Notes under the pieces: model-generated
The model's database searches: none
What the model was told of the DNA's origin: nothing
The model's input: only the letters and a program-made list of their open reading frames with translations
Made by a program: the position numbers and the translations under genes
Shown: piece after piece, positions 13,682 through 22,151 of the stretch
Numbering within the stretch: position 1 is the stretch's first letter
Layout of the letters: every line of letters begins with the position of its first letter
From: Bacteroidota bacterium
GTDB taxonomy: Bacteria; Bacteroidota; Bacteroidia; CAILMK01; JAAYUY01
Direction: 5' to 3'
Assembly (NCBI GenBank): GCA_018698135.1
Contig: JABINZ010000011.1
Location: forward strand, 1-44,040
DNA: 44,040 nucleotides

Positions 13682-16397
13682 AATAATACTGATTTGTAGC
13701 TTTTGTCTTTTAATTTTGGGAAAGGCTAATGCACAAGTAAGTAATAAGTGGATAATTGATAGTCGAAATAATAATTTTGTATTAGATTTTAGTCTTGATA
13801 ATCCAATTATTAATAAAATATCTTATAATCACGGTACTATTAACTCTATTTGTAATTCAAGAGGAGATTTGAAATATTTTATTTCTTATGGAATTTATGG
13901 AATTAATCCGTACAGGACTATTAGTGAATTCAACAAAAACCCATACCTTACCAATTCGCAACTTGCAAGACGTTCAATAATTATTCCTGAAATCAATAAT
14001 AATGGCATTTATTACTTCTTTACAATAAGTAGTTATAAAAGCTTGATACCAGGCTTATTTTATAGTGAGCTAAATAAAAACAGTAATAGTGGATTAGGAG
14101 AAATAACCATTTTGAACAACGAAATTGAAAGAGGTTCTTTTTCCTATCTAACAAGTCAAATATTCAACAAAGAAACATATTGGGTAATTGCATATAATTA
14201 TCCTGATTATTTTTATGCAATTAAATTAAGCGAAAATGGAATTGACACAATAATCAGAAATACTCGGACAAGAGTGAAGGAATTCGATAACTATATTCCT
14301 TATCAATTTCATGAAACAAGAGGAATTTGGGGATTTTTGAAGTTGTCACATGATTGCAAATCACTTGTTGAAACTATTAACATAAGCTCTAATGACTCTA
14401 GCAGGCATTATGTGATTATTCATGATTTTAATCCAGAAACTGGACTTATTTCAAACCAACGTATTATTAAGAAATACTATGGAAGTGTTTCAAATGGGTT
14501 TTCAGTGAAAGAATTAGTTCTTAATTCAGTATTCAGTCCAAATGATTCATTAATTTATATATCAAATGGGAAATTCGGTCTTCATAGATTAGATAGATAT
14601 GATTACAAAATGGATTATGACAATTCAATTATTCCGGGATTAAAAGACACAGTATTACATGCACAACTTGCCAATAATGGTCGGGTTTATTTTTATTCTC
14701 ATTCTTCAAATGGAGAGTATAATATTTCAGAAATAAAATATCCAGATTCAACAAACAATAAGTATTGCTATAAAAAGAAAGTATTTAGTGAGACTTTTTC
14801 TTGGTCTGATGCTTATTTCCCTCACGTATATTTTGAAGACATGCGGATAATTCCAAAGTATTCCAATACTTGCAACAACACTCATTTCAAAGTGTGGTAC
14901 GATACTAATGTTTTTAAGGAAATTGTATGGTATTTTACTAAAACAGATAGTGCCAGAGGTATACTTGTGACATATGATTTTGAAAAATCAGGGATTTATC
15001 CCATTTTACTTAAGGCAAAAAAAACAAATGGATATGTTAGAACACATTATGATACGATTGTTTATTATAATAAGCCCATCGCAAACTTTTATTCCGATAC
15101 TAATGCTAGTTGTCAGTGGATTGCCTATCAATTCTATGATTCAAGTTTTAGAGATACTGTAAATAATGATGTAGGAGAAAGCTGGCTCTGGGATTTTGGG
15201 GATGGGATTACTGATACCATCCAAAACCCGGCACATGTTTATACCAAAAGTGGGAGATACACAGTAAAACTGGTTTATTGTAATGGTTTTTGTACTGATA
15301 CCATAGAAAAACAACAAGCAGTAGAAATTATTGCTGCACCACGCCCGGGATTTAAAATGAGCCAAACAAATTATTGCTCACCCTATTTACTTCAAATTAC
15401 AGATACATCCCTTGGGCAAGTGCAAAGTTATTTCTATGAGTTTGGGGATGGAAGTGATACCAATATAGCTTCTCCAAATCATTATTATGAAAATGCAGGA
15501 AATTACACAATTGTACAAACACTCACAGGCCCAACGGGCTGTGTAACCAAAGATTCAGCTATTTTACACTTGACAAAAGGATTTTCAGGCAATGAGCAGG
15601 TCAATTCACTTACAGCCAATGTGCTTGATAACGACAGCATAATTCTTAATTGGGAAAGCATGACAGATGCATTATCCTATAATCTATTTAAGAGTTTTAA
15701 TGATCCGAATTACATCAGGCTGATTAAGCTACAGGATACTTTTTATACCGACTTGAAAGTTGATCCCACACAAAATGTATATGCCTACAAAATAGCAGCA
15801 CTGGATAGTTGCCAGCGCCCTACCCAAAACAGCCTCAAGCTTAAAAACATTTTGCTTACAGGCGAAACCCACCACAACAACTACAGCATTTTGTATTGGA
15901 CACCTTTTGAAGAATGGCAAAATGGAGTTGAAGAATATTACCTGCAATATCAAACCGAAAGCGGGCAATTTGCAATGGTAAACACAAGCTCCAACACCGA
16001 ATACCAAGATAATCGTTTTTTTGATGGTAAAACCCAATGGGCTAAATGCTACCGGATTATGGCTATTGAAAAGGATGGAAACCTGCAACAAAGCATCAGC
16101 AATTTGCTTTGCCTCGACTATGAAGCAGTGTTGTGGATACCTACTGCTTTTTCTCCAAACAGAGATGGATTAAACGACAGTTTCCTTGTACAGGGAATTA
16201 GAATTGAGGATTTTAACTTGCAACTCTTTAACCGCTGGGGTGAAAAAGTATTTGAAACCACTGATCCAAAAATTGGCTGGGATGGAAATTTCCATCAAAA
16301 TCCTTGTGCTGCAGGGGTTTATACCTACATCATTAAAGCAACAGGAAACGAAGGAAAACAAATTTCGCTGAGTGGTAGTTTGCATTTAATCAGGTAA
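13665..16397 (+). CDS. Secreted PKD protein with T9SS type B sorting domain
   Basis: A 910-residue secreted protein. A signal peptide (KIILICSFCLLILGKANAQ) is followed by a region of about 400 residues with beta-propeller-like text (DSLIYISNGKFGLHRLD). Two PKD domains follow, with cores WLWDFGDGITDT near residue 505 and FYEFGDGSDTN near 589. Next are two fibronectin-like modules (about 650-815) and a C-terminal gliding-motility/CHU_C domain from about 821 (IPTAFSPNRDGLNDSF ... FNRWGEKVFE ... GVYTYIIKA). That last domain is the T9SS type B signal, so the protein should be exported to the cell surface or medium. Adhesion or glycan binding is inferred. Base composition is more AT-rich in the first half than in the second. 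Confidence 0.93.
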   Translation: MKTFIKIILICSFCLLILGKANAQVSNKWIIDSRNNNFVLDFSLDNPIINKISYNHGTINSICNSRGDLKYFISYGIYGINPYRTISEFNKNPYLTNSQLARRSIIIPEINNNGIYYFFTISSYKSLIPGLFYSELNKNSNSGLGEITILNNEIERGSFSYLTSQIFNKETYWVIAYNYPDYFYAIKLSENGIDTIIRNTRTRVKEFDNYIPYQFHETRGIWGFLKLSHDCKSLVETINISSNDSSRHYVIIHDFNPETGLISNQRIIKKYYGSVSNGFSVKELVLNSVFSPNDSLIYISNGKFGLHRLDRYDYKMDYDNSIIPGLKDTVLHAQLANNGRVYFYSHSSNGEYNISEIKYPDSTNNKYCYKKKVFSETFSWSDAYFPHVYFEDMRIIPKYSNTCNNTHFKVWYDTNVFKEIVWYFTKTDSARGILVTYDFEKSGIYPILLKAKKTNGYVRTHYDTIVYYNKPIANFYSDTNASCQWIAYQFYDSSFRDTVNNDVGESWLWDFGDGITDTIQNPAHVYTKSGRYTVKLVYCNGFCTDTIEKQQAVEIIAAPRPGFKMSQTNYCSPYLLQITDTSLGQVQSYFYEFGDGSDTNIASPNHYYENAGNYTIVQTLTGPTGCVTKDSAILHLTKGFSGNEQVNSLTANVLDNDSIILNWESMTDALSYNLFKSFNDPNYIRLIKLQDTFYTDLKVDPTQNVYAYKIAALDSCQRPTQNSLKLKNILLTGETHHNNYSILYWTPFEEWQNGVEEYYLQYQTESGQFAMVNTSSNTEYQDNRFFDGKTQWAKCYRIMAIEKDGNLQQSISNLLCLDYEAVLWIPTAFSPNRDGLNDSFLVQGIRIEDFNLQLFNRWGEKVFETTDPKIGWDGNFHQNPCAAGVYTYIIKATGNEGKQISLSGSLHLIR

Positions 16398-16420
16398 TTT
16401 TAGTAGGTTGTTTGCTTATC

Positions 16421-16479
16421 AGATTTGACAACTTTCCAAAAGTTGTCAAATCTAACATGCAATGCTTGGCATCAGACTA
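16421..16479. repeat. Repeat module P, copy 2
   Basis: The palindrome AGATTTGACAACTTT/AAAGTTGTCAAATCT with a 3-nt centre, followed by AATGCTTGGCATCAGACTA. It matches module P copy 1 with compensatory stem changes. It begins 24 bp after the stop of the 910-aa gene. Confidence 0.85.
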
Positions 16480-16500
16480 CAGACAAAGTGGGAAGTTTGA

Positions 16501-16576
16501 AGTTACCTGCCAGCCGGCAGGCTGGAAAGTTAACAGATGAAGGATTGTCTGATTATGATCAAACTATAGTCTTTCT
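16501..16576 (+). repeat. Repeat module Q, copy 2, with GCAGG palindrome
   Basis: A 76-bp module matching 12648-12723 in the same orientation, including the palindrome CCTGCCAGCCGGCAGGCTGG at 16506-16525 without change. In this copy module P precedes Q, the reverse of the order at 12.6 kb. Confidence 0.85.
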
Positions 16577-16592
16577 CCATCTTCCCAAGTCT

Positions 16593-17957
16593 CTATTCAT
16601 CCTTCTCCCAAATCCAATCTGAGTCTTCGAAACGGCTTTTATGAGAAGTTTCATCAGATCCGTCCTTTGTGTCTTCTTTAAATTGGCCGAGACTCTCATC
16701 TTCAATAATTTTTATACCTGCAATTTCTTCTGATTCTTCAGTTAAACTGTCTTCATAAGCTAATTCCAGAGCTCTTTTCTTTCTGGTTCTAGAATCCTTG
16801 ATTAAGGCATAAGCCATTATAAAACTGGAAAGTAAAATAACGAAAAGCAAAATACCAGGCTTAAATTCTTCAATCATCAGTTTTTCAGGGATAGCAAAAA
16901 ACAATAAGATGGTAATCAGTCCACGTGGAGCAATAAATAATTGAGGCAATAATTTTTTACCCTGTATGAGGAATAGCGTAATAAAACGAATCCCAAATAA
17001 AATGGCCAAAAACAATAAACTGATCGTAATAACTTTTAGGTTGTAAAAAGATGTAATGGAAATGGTTAAGCCAAATAATACAAAGAACAATGTTCGCACA
17101 ACAAAGGAAGATTCAATGGTAATAATTTGCATATCAGCTAAAACATCGCTTATGGCTTCCTTTTTAAAATATTTAGCCCATTTACCGCGCGTAATAAATC
17201 GGTTATTGTTTAAAACTAATCCGAAAATTAAAATGATAAATAATGCTGATAAGTGCGACATTTTACCAATAGTATACAACAAGAATAAAATAGAAAGCAA
17301 TAACACCAATCTAACTTTGGATTTGATTTTTTGTGAAATAAAAACCAAAAACAGGCTTAATACAATGGACAATACTATCGTTAGTCCGATGTTGCCTATA
17401 CCGTGCAAAAATAAATCGCCAAAACTATCGCCTGGCTTAACAGCAATTAAAAAGTAAAAGAACATAATTCCAATGATATCTGAAAAAGTGCTTTCATAAA
17501 TCATGAATTCCCTTTTGTGTTCCTCCAAATTACTGACACTGGGAATCACAATTGCGCTGCTCATGGTGGCAATAGGAATTCCGTAAATAAGTCCTGTTAA
17601 TATTGGAACTTCAAAAATGAAACTAACAAGCCAACCAATTAATCCGGCTGTTCCCACCAATGTAATAAGAGCTACTGCAAGTGATCTGAATATTAGTCCT
17701 AATTTGTCTCGTTTCAGCTCTAACTCCAAAGCAGCTTCTAAAACAATCATTATCAATCCAACAATACCCACCAGCTCAAGAATTGGGAAGAAATCAAAGT
17801 CAGACAAACTATGGTTGCTGATAGCAAACTGCATAAGCAAGCCTGTTAATATGAGCAATAAAACACTGGGAATATTGGTCTTCTTCGCAATTACATTGAA
17901 AAAATAAGATAAAATGAGAAGACTTGAGAGGACAATAATAAATATGTACGGATTCAT
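16593..17957 (-). CDS. Na+/H+ (K+/H+) antiporter, CPA family
   Basis: A 454-residue inner-membrane protein with about 11-12 hydrophobic helices over residues 1-385 and an acidic cytoplasmic tail of about 70 residues. It resembles sodium/proton exchangers of the CPA superfamily, including GIPIATMSSAIVIPSVSNL and MIYESTFSDIIGIMFFYFL. The usual ND (CPA1) or DD (CPA2) pair in transmembrane helix 5 appears here as SD, an unusual variant. It would exchange monovalent cations for protons to control pH and salt. A TAnnTTTG box lies 22 bp upstream of the start codon. The nearby phosphate genes are probably separate in function. Confidence 0.88.
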   Translation of the reverse strand: MNPYIFIIVLSSLLILSYFFNVIAKKTNIPSVLLLILTGLLMQFAISNHSLSDFDFFPILELVGIVGLIMIVLEAALELELKRDKLGLIFRSLAVALITLVGTAGLIGWLVSFIFEVPILTGLIYGIPIATMSSAIVIPSVSNLEEHKREFMIYESTFSDIIGIMFFYFLIAVKPGDSFGDLFLHGIGNIGLTIVLSIVLSLFLVFISQKIKSKVRLVLLLSILFLLYTIGKMSHLSALFIILIFGLVLNNNRFITRGKWAKYFKKEAISDVLADMQIITIESSFVVRTLFFVLFGLTISITSFYNLKVITISLLFLAILFGIRFITLFLIQGKKLLPQLFIAPRGLITILLFFAIPEKLMIEEFKPGILLFVILLSSFIMAYALIKDSRTRKKRALELAYEDSLTEESEEIAGIKIIEDESLGQFKEDTKDGSDETSHKSRFEDSDWIWEKDE

Positions 17958-17979
17958 TTACAGGAAAATTTACTTTCTC

Positions 17980-17987
17980 CAAAGATA
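17980..17987 (-). promoter_or_regulatory. Bacteroidota -7 box for the antiporter gene
   Basis: On the minus strand TATCTTTG matches TAnnTTTG. It lies about 22 bp before the start codon at 17957, giving a short leader. Confidence 0.5.
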
Positions 17988-18029
17988 GTAATGAAGTCCA
18001 AACTATAACAGAGAAAAAGCAGAAATACG

Positions 18030-18188
18030 CTATTGATTATTATACATTTTCTTCGTCTCTTTATGTTTCAGGACTTTTGCTTCCAAATGATAAATTATGC
18101 TTTCTCCTACATTTTTCACCAAGTCGCCAGTTCGCTCCAGCTTAAGGGCAATGGAATGAATATTCAGGTTATCTTTAAATGAATTTGT
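18030..18188 (-). pseudogene. phoU: C-terminal remnant of phosphate regulator PhoU
   Basis: A minus-strand open frame of 52 codons immediately downstream of the porin stop, without a start codon. It reads SIALKLERTGDLVKNVGESI, then IYHLEAKVLKHKE, ending KMYNNQ. This matches the last helix pair of PhoU, where LER-x-GD-x-x-x-N-x-x-E is the metal-binding signature. About three quarters of the gene is missing upstream, replaced by the porin gene. It marks a former phoU gene next to the present phosphate transport genes. Confidence 0.82.
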
Positions 18189-18193
18189 TTATT

Positions 18194-19192
18194 TTAAAAT
18201 GCAGTTTCAACGTTTAAAAATGCAAAATGTGCGATATCCTCCCCTGCCATTTCAGGAATCCAGCCCTGATAATTAAGTGCAATCTTCACATATTCAATGG
18301 GTGTATATTGTAATCCTGTAGTAATAGCCGAGCCATTTTTTGCTGTGTTCCACGGATCGGTAGTTCCTGTTAATGTATTAGATGAAAGCATATCATATCG
18401 ACCAAAAACTTGATACTTTTTGTTTATATCATATGATGCATAAACAGAAATTCCATTCAAGTCTTGGTCAGTATTTGTTTTATTGTTTAACTGGATGTTA
18501 TACTCAACTCCTGTAGCAAGTTTATCCTTTTTATAACCTATAAAAGTTGCTGATGAGATCTGTGGATCATTATCTCCAGGTAAATAATCGGCATATTCTC
18601 TAATTATAAATCCATCAACCGGCTCGATAGTGATACCAAGTCCTGTCCTGAATCTATTATCTACTTGTATTTTTTTATGACCTTCTCCATTTAAAATAGA
18701 TAAATCAACAGAAATAAAATCTGTAAACTCATAGGTTAAGATTACACCTAAATCAGCACTGGATGCATACTTATGCTCATCCTGAAATGACTTCATGATG
18801 TAACGATGCCCCCAAACGGTCTCCTGTGCTTTGAAATTCTTGGTACCAACTAATCCAAAATCAACAGAAAATTTACCTGACGTATAAGTCAAAGCGGCTA
18901 TTTTTAAAAATGCAGTGTATTCTAAAGATGTACTGCCTGATAAGCTATCTCCAATTTCGACACTTGGCTTACCAACATCTAAAGTAACTTTACCTGACCA
19001 ATTTTCACTCATGTTATAATTATAACCTAAGTAAGCCCTATTCACCTCAAATCCTGTTGTTCCATCATATCCATAATGGTAATTACTAAAAACTTTAATA
19101 AATGGATTACCACTTGGTGTAAATTCTTTCTGTGCAATTGCAGAAACAATTGATAAAAACAGCACGAATAAACTTAGGGTTAATTTTTTCAT
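18194..19192 (-). CDS. Outer-membrane porin, probably phosphate-starvation induced
   Basis: A 332-residue beta-barrel protein with a signal peptide ending SAIAQ and a terminal aromatic residue (ETAF), as outer-membrane proteins have. Alternating strand pattern is seen throughout, for example RAYLGYNYNMSENWSGKVTL and GISVYASYDINKKYQVFGRY. It resembles phosphate-selective (OprO/OprP-like) or DcaP-like porins. It is divergent from the PiT transporter, and its promoter region has a Pho-box-like direct repeat, so a role in phosphate uptake through the outer membrane is likely. The exact solute is inference. The phoU remnant follows its stop codon. Confidence 0.8.
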   Translation of the reverse strand: MKKLTLSLFVLFLSIVSAIAQKEFTPSGNPFIKVFSNYHYGYDGTTGFEVNRAYLGYNYNMSENWSGKVTLDVGKPSVEIGDSLSGSTSLEYTAFLKIAALTYTSGKFSVDFGLVGTKNFKAQETVWGHRYIMKSFQDEHKYASSADLGVILTYEFTDFISVDLSILNGEGHKKIQVDNRFRTGLGITIEPVDGFIIREYADYLPGDNDPQISSATFIGYKKDKLATGVEYNIQLNNKTNTDQDLNGISVYASYDINKKYQVFGRYDMLSSNTLTGTTDPWNTAKNGSAITTGLQYTPIEYVKIALNYQGWIPEMAGEDIAHFAFLNVETAF

Positions 19193-19232
19193 GATTTGTT
19201 TAATTATTTTTCTTTGTGTTTAAATAACAGAG

Positions 19233-19266
19233 CAAAACTATCTACTCAAAGTTAACTTAATGTTAA
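19233..19266 (-). promoter_or_regulatory. Pho-box-like repeat and -7 box for porin
   Basis: On the minus strand TTAACAT-TAAG-TTAACTT gives two 7-bp direct repeats separated by 4 bp (19249-19266). After 8 bp comes TAGTTTTG (19233-19240), a TAnnTTTG box. The 11-bp period and placement just upstream of the -7 box match a PhoB-activated promoter in which the box replaces the -33 element. The start codon at 19192 is 40 bp from the -7 box. Confidence 0.65.
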
Positions 19267-19318
19267 AATAGATTTATGGATTTGTTAATTCTAAATTGAA
19301 TAATACTTTTTCTAATTA

Positions 19319-19466
19319 GAATATCCGCTGTTATACCTATGATGTAAAAATTGCCACAGATTTACAGATTTATTTTGAGAAGGTTAGTGAAATTTCTGCA
19401 AATCAGTGGCCTAAATATGAATGGTATTACAGTAAATATATTTGCGGTATAATAAAGGATATACGT
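19319..19466 (+). repeat. MITE-like palindromic repeat R, copy 1
   Basis: About 148 bp. Terminal inverted repeats read ATATCC-N4-TTATACC on the left and, on the opposite strand at the right, ATATCC-N4-TTATACC. An inner inverted repeat GCCACAGATTTACAGA pairs with TCTGCAAATCAGTGGC (14 of 16 positions). It has no coding capacity. It recurs in tandem at 19479 and, inverted, at 36724. Confidence 0.82.
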
Positions 19467-19478
19467 TAATTATTTTTT

Positions 19479-19624
19479 GAATATCCAGTATTGTACCTAT
19501 GAAGAAAAAATTGCTACAGATTAACAGATTTATTTTGAGGAGGTTCGTGAAATTTCTGTGAATCCGTGGCCTAAACATGAATGCTATTACAATAAATACA
19601 TCTGTGGTATAATAAAACGTATTT
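19479..19624 (+). repeat. MITE-like palindromic repeat R, copy 2
   Basis: A second copy 12 bp after copy 1 in the same orientation. The left end GAATATCC and inner stem (GCTACAGATTAACAGA with TCTGTGAATCCGTGGC) are kept, but the right terminal GGATAT is lost. It lies between copy 1 and the Pho box of the PiT gene. Confidence 0.82.
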
Positions 19625-19658
19625 AAAAAAAAAGCGTAATGTAGCTTTCAAATGGAAT

Positions 19659-19714
19659 TTAACATAAACTTAACGTTCAGTTTAAATACGCACAATATTA
19701 TAATGATAGTTTTG
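19659..19714 (+). promoter_or_regulatory. Pho-box-like repeat and -7 box for PiT gene
   Basis: TTAACAT-AAAC-TTAACGT (19659-19676) gives 7-bp direct repeats with a 4-bp spacer, the same form as on the porin side. TAGTTTTG at 19707-19714 is identical to the porin -7 box. The spacing from box to -7 is 30 bp here rather than 8, so activation geometry may differ. The start codon is at 19738. Confidence 0.6.
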
Positions 19715-19737
19715 ACATTGAAATAAAACATGAAATC

Positions 19738-21999
19738 ATGGATAGTATCTATTTAATTTTAGTTATTGTATTGTTTGCACTGGCCATATCTGACCTTATT
19801 GTTGGAGTAAGCAATGACGCTGTTAACTTCTTAAACTCTGCCGTTGGCGCAAAAGCAGGTTCGTTTAAACTAATTATGCTGATTGCAGCTGCCGGGGTTT
19901 TTATCGGTGCAACTTTTTCTACTGGTATGATGGAAGTAGCCAGAAAAGGGATTTTTCATCCTGAACAATTCTATTTCAACGAAATAATCATTATTTTTCT
20001 TGCCGTCATGATCACAGATGTGATATTACTTGACTTTTTTAACACCATTGGATTCCCAACCTCAACTACGGTTTCTATTGTTTTTGAAATTTTAGGAGCA
20101 GCTGTTGCTGTTTCCATCGTTAAAATGACCAACAATGCTGATTTATCACAGGATATTAATACCTATATAAATTCAGCTAGTGCAATGAAAATTATTTTTG
20201 GAATACTCATATCGGTTATTGTTGCATTCTCTGTAGGTGCACTTATTCAATATTTAGTTCGATTATGGTTTACTTTCGACTATGAAAAGAACATAAGCCG
20301 TTTTGGATCTATTTACGGAGGATTAGCCATTGCAACTATCACGTATTTTATATTAGTCAAAGGATTAAAAGGGTCTCCTTTCGCAAATTATGATATGCCC
20401 AATGGAGAAGTATTAAAAGACTGGGTAAAGCACAATGCACCCTTAATTTTAGGAATTTCTTTTGTTGGATGGACGCTTATTTTACAGGTTTTAAGTTGGA
20501 TTACCAAAATCAATATTCTTAAATTCATCGTATTTCTTGGCACATTTGCACTTGCTATGGCCTTTGCTGGAAACGATTTGGTCAACTTTATTGGTGTGCC
20601 TATGGCTGGCTATAATGCCTTTGAATTTTGGCAAAATGCAGGTAGCATTGCCCCTGGTTCATTTTTAATGACTGATTTAGCAGGTAAAGTTCCGACTAAT
20701 ACGCTTTTCTTGCTTATTGCTGGCTTTGTGATGGTGATAACCTTATACACCTCAAAAAAGGCAAAGAATGTAATTAAAACCTCCCTTGATCTGAGTCGTC
20801 AAGAAGAAGGTTCTGAACGTTTTGGATCATCCATTTTGGCAAGAACCATTGTCAGGTCTTTCAAGAATTTTGGAGCATCATTCGGTCAATTCGTTCCCGG
20901 AAGTTTAAAAAGAACAGTTGATAATCGTTTTACACCTATAGCAGTCACCATCGAAAAACCTGAGGACAGGCCTGCATTTGATCTATTACGAGCTTCCGTT
21001 ATATTGGTTGTGTCCAGTGCTTTGATTTCCTTTGCCACATCACAAAAACTACCTCTTTCTACTACCTATGTAACCTTTATGGTTGCCATGGGGGCATCAC
21101 TGGCAGATCGGGCTTGGGGTAGAGAAAGTGCCGTATATCGTATTACAGGTGTTATTTCTGTAATTGGTGGATGGTTTTTAACCGCACTCAGTGCATTTAC
21201 TGTTGCTTTTGTTTTGGCCTATATCATTCATTGGACAAATTTTCCGGGCATTTTTATATTAGTAGTCATAGCTGGACTGATCATTTTCCGTACACATCGT
21301 TATCAAAAAAGGAAAATGAAATCGAAAGAAAAACAGTTAGCTGACATACAGGAAATGGAAATGGACGAAATTAGTGTGATCAGAAAATGTTCTATAACTG
21401 TTATTGATACACTGAAAACTGTTTCTACTAATTATGGCGAAATAATAAACGGATTAATAACTGAAGACAGGAAAAAACTAAAAAAAGCGCTGAAAAGTAT
21501 TAATGAACTAAATCAGTATACAAAGTCTTTAAAAGATAGTTCAAGTGAAACTATTACAAAAATTAGAGAGAATGATGTAGAAACAGGTCATTATTATATT
21601 CAAGTATTGGACTATCTGCGTGAGATTGCTCATTGCTTGACTTTTATTGCCAAGCCTGCTTTCGATCATATCGATAATAATCACAAAGAATTAGTTCCTG
21701 CTCAGGTTGAAGAACTAGGTAAACTACATGAGTCAATTAAAGAATTATATGATTTCACATTATTTGTCATGAAAGATAATAAATATGATAATGTAGATGA
21801 GTTAATTCACAAACAACAACTCATTTTAGATCAAATTAATACCTACAAGAAGAAACAACTTAAGCGTATTAAAAACAAAGAAACAGGTACACGAAACACC
21901 ATGCTATATATGGAGTTACTATCAGAATCAAAGAATCTTTTGCTTCATTCCATTAATTTATTAAAATCTCAACGCGATTTTATTGTAGAGCATAAATAG
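19738..21999 (+). CDS. PiT-family phosphate transporter with PhoU-like tail
   Basis: A 753-residue inner-membrane protein. Residues 1 to about 530 form a PiT inorganic phosphate transporter with both inverted-repeat signatures: VGVSNDAVNFLNSAVGAKAG (Asn26-Asp27) and FAGNDLVNFIGVPMAG (near 277). PiT proteins carry phosphate with a proton, sodium or as metal-phosphate. The last 215 residues (from about 535) are soluble, helical and rich in Lys and Glu, resembling the PhoU/DUF47-type domain that regulates such transporters. Most bacterial PiT genes keep this domain as a separate protein, so this is a fusion. A Pho-box-like promoter precedes it and an intrinsic terminator follows. Confidence 0.92.
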   Translation: MDSIYLILVIVLFALAISDLIVGVSNDAVNFLNSAVGAKAGSFKLIMLIAAAGVFIGATFSTGMMEVARKGIFHPEQFYFNEIIIIFLAVMITDVILLDFFNTIGFPTSTTVSIVFEILGAAVAVSIVKMTNNADLSQDINTYINSASAMKIIFGILISVIVAFSVGALIQYLVRLWFTFDYEKNISRFGSIYGGLAIATITYFILVKGLKGSPFANYDMPNGEVLKDWVKHNAPLILGISFVGWTLILQVLSWITKINILKFIVFLGTFALAMAFAGNDLVNFIGVPMAGYNAFEFWQNAGSIAPGSFLMTDLAGKVPTNTLFLLIAGFVMVITLYTSKKAKNVIKTSLDLSRQEEGSERFGSSILARTIVRSFKNFGASFGQFVPGSLKRTVDNRFTPIAVTIEKPEDRPAFDLLRASVILVVSSALISFATSQKLPLSTTYVTFMVAMGASLADRAWGRESAVYRITGVISVIGGWFLTALSAFTVAFVLAYIIHWTNFPGIFILVVIAGLIIFRTHRYQKRKMKSKEKQLADIQEMEMDEISVIRKCSITVIDTLKTVSTNYGEIINGLITEDRKKLKKALKSINELNQYTKSLKDSSSETITKIRENDVETGHYYIQVLDYLREIAHCLTFIAKPAFDHIDNNHKELVPAQVEELGKLHESIKELYDFTLFVMKDNKYDNVDELIHKQQLILDQINTYKKKQLKRIKNKETGTRNTMLYMELLSESKNLLLHSINLLKSQRDFIVEHK

Positions 22000-22024
22000 C
22001 ATATTTCCCCATTATTATTGTATA

Positions 22025-22063
22025 AAAAAAAGCATTTCTGCAAAATTTCAGGAATGCTTTTTT
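22025..22063 (+). terminator. Terminator of PiT gene
   Basis: AAAAAAGCATT-x-CTG pairs with CAG-x-AATGCTTTTTT around an A/T loop, ending in a T-run, 26 bp after the PiT stop codon. It separates the PiT and NptA transcripts. Confidence 0.85.
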
Positions 22064-22151
22064 ATTGCACCTAATGTGATATTTGTTTGCATTATTTTAA
22101 TAGTTTTAACGAATTAAAAAACTAGGCTAAATTGGCTAATAAGAAATAATA

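Noticed and set aside
16425-16622. 65-codon frame through the P2/Q2 repeats
   Set aside because: Its translation comes from repeat DNA including the GCAGG palindrome, and it has no gene-like start.
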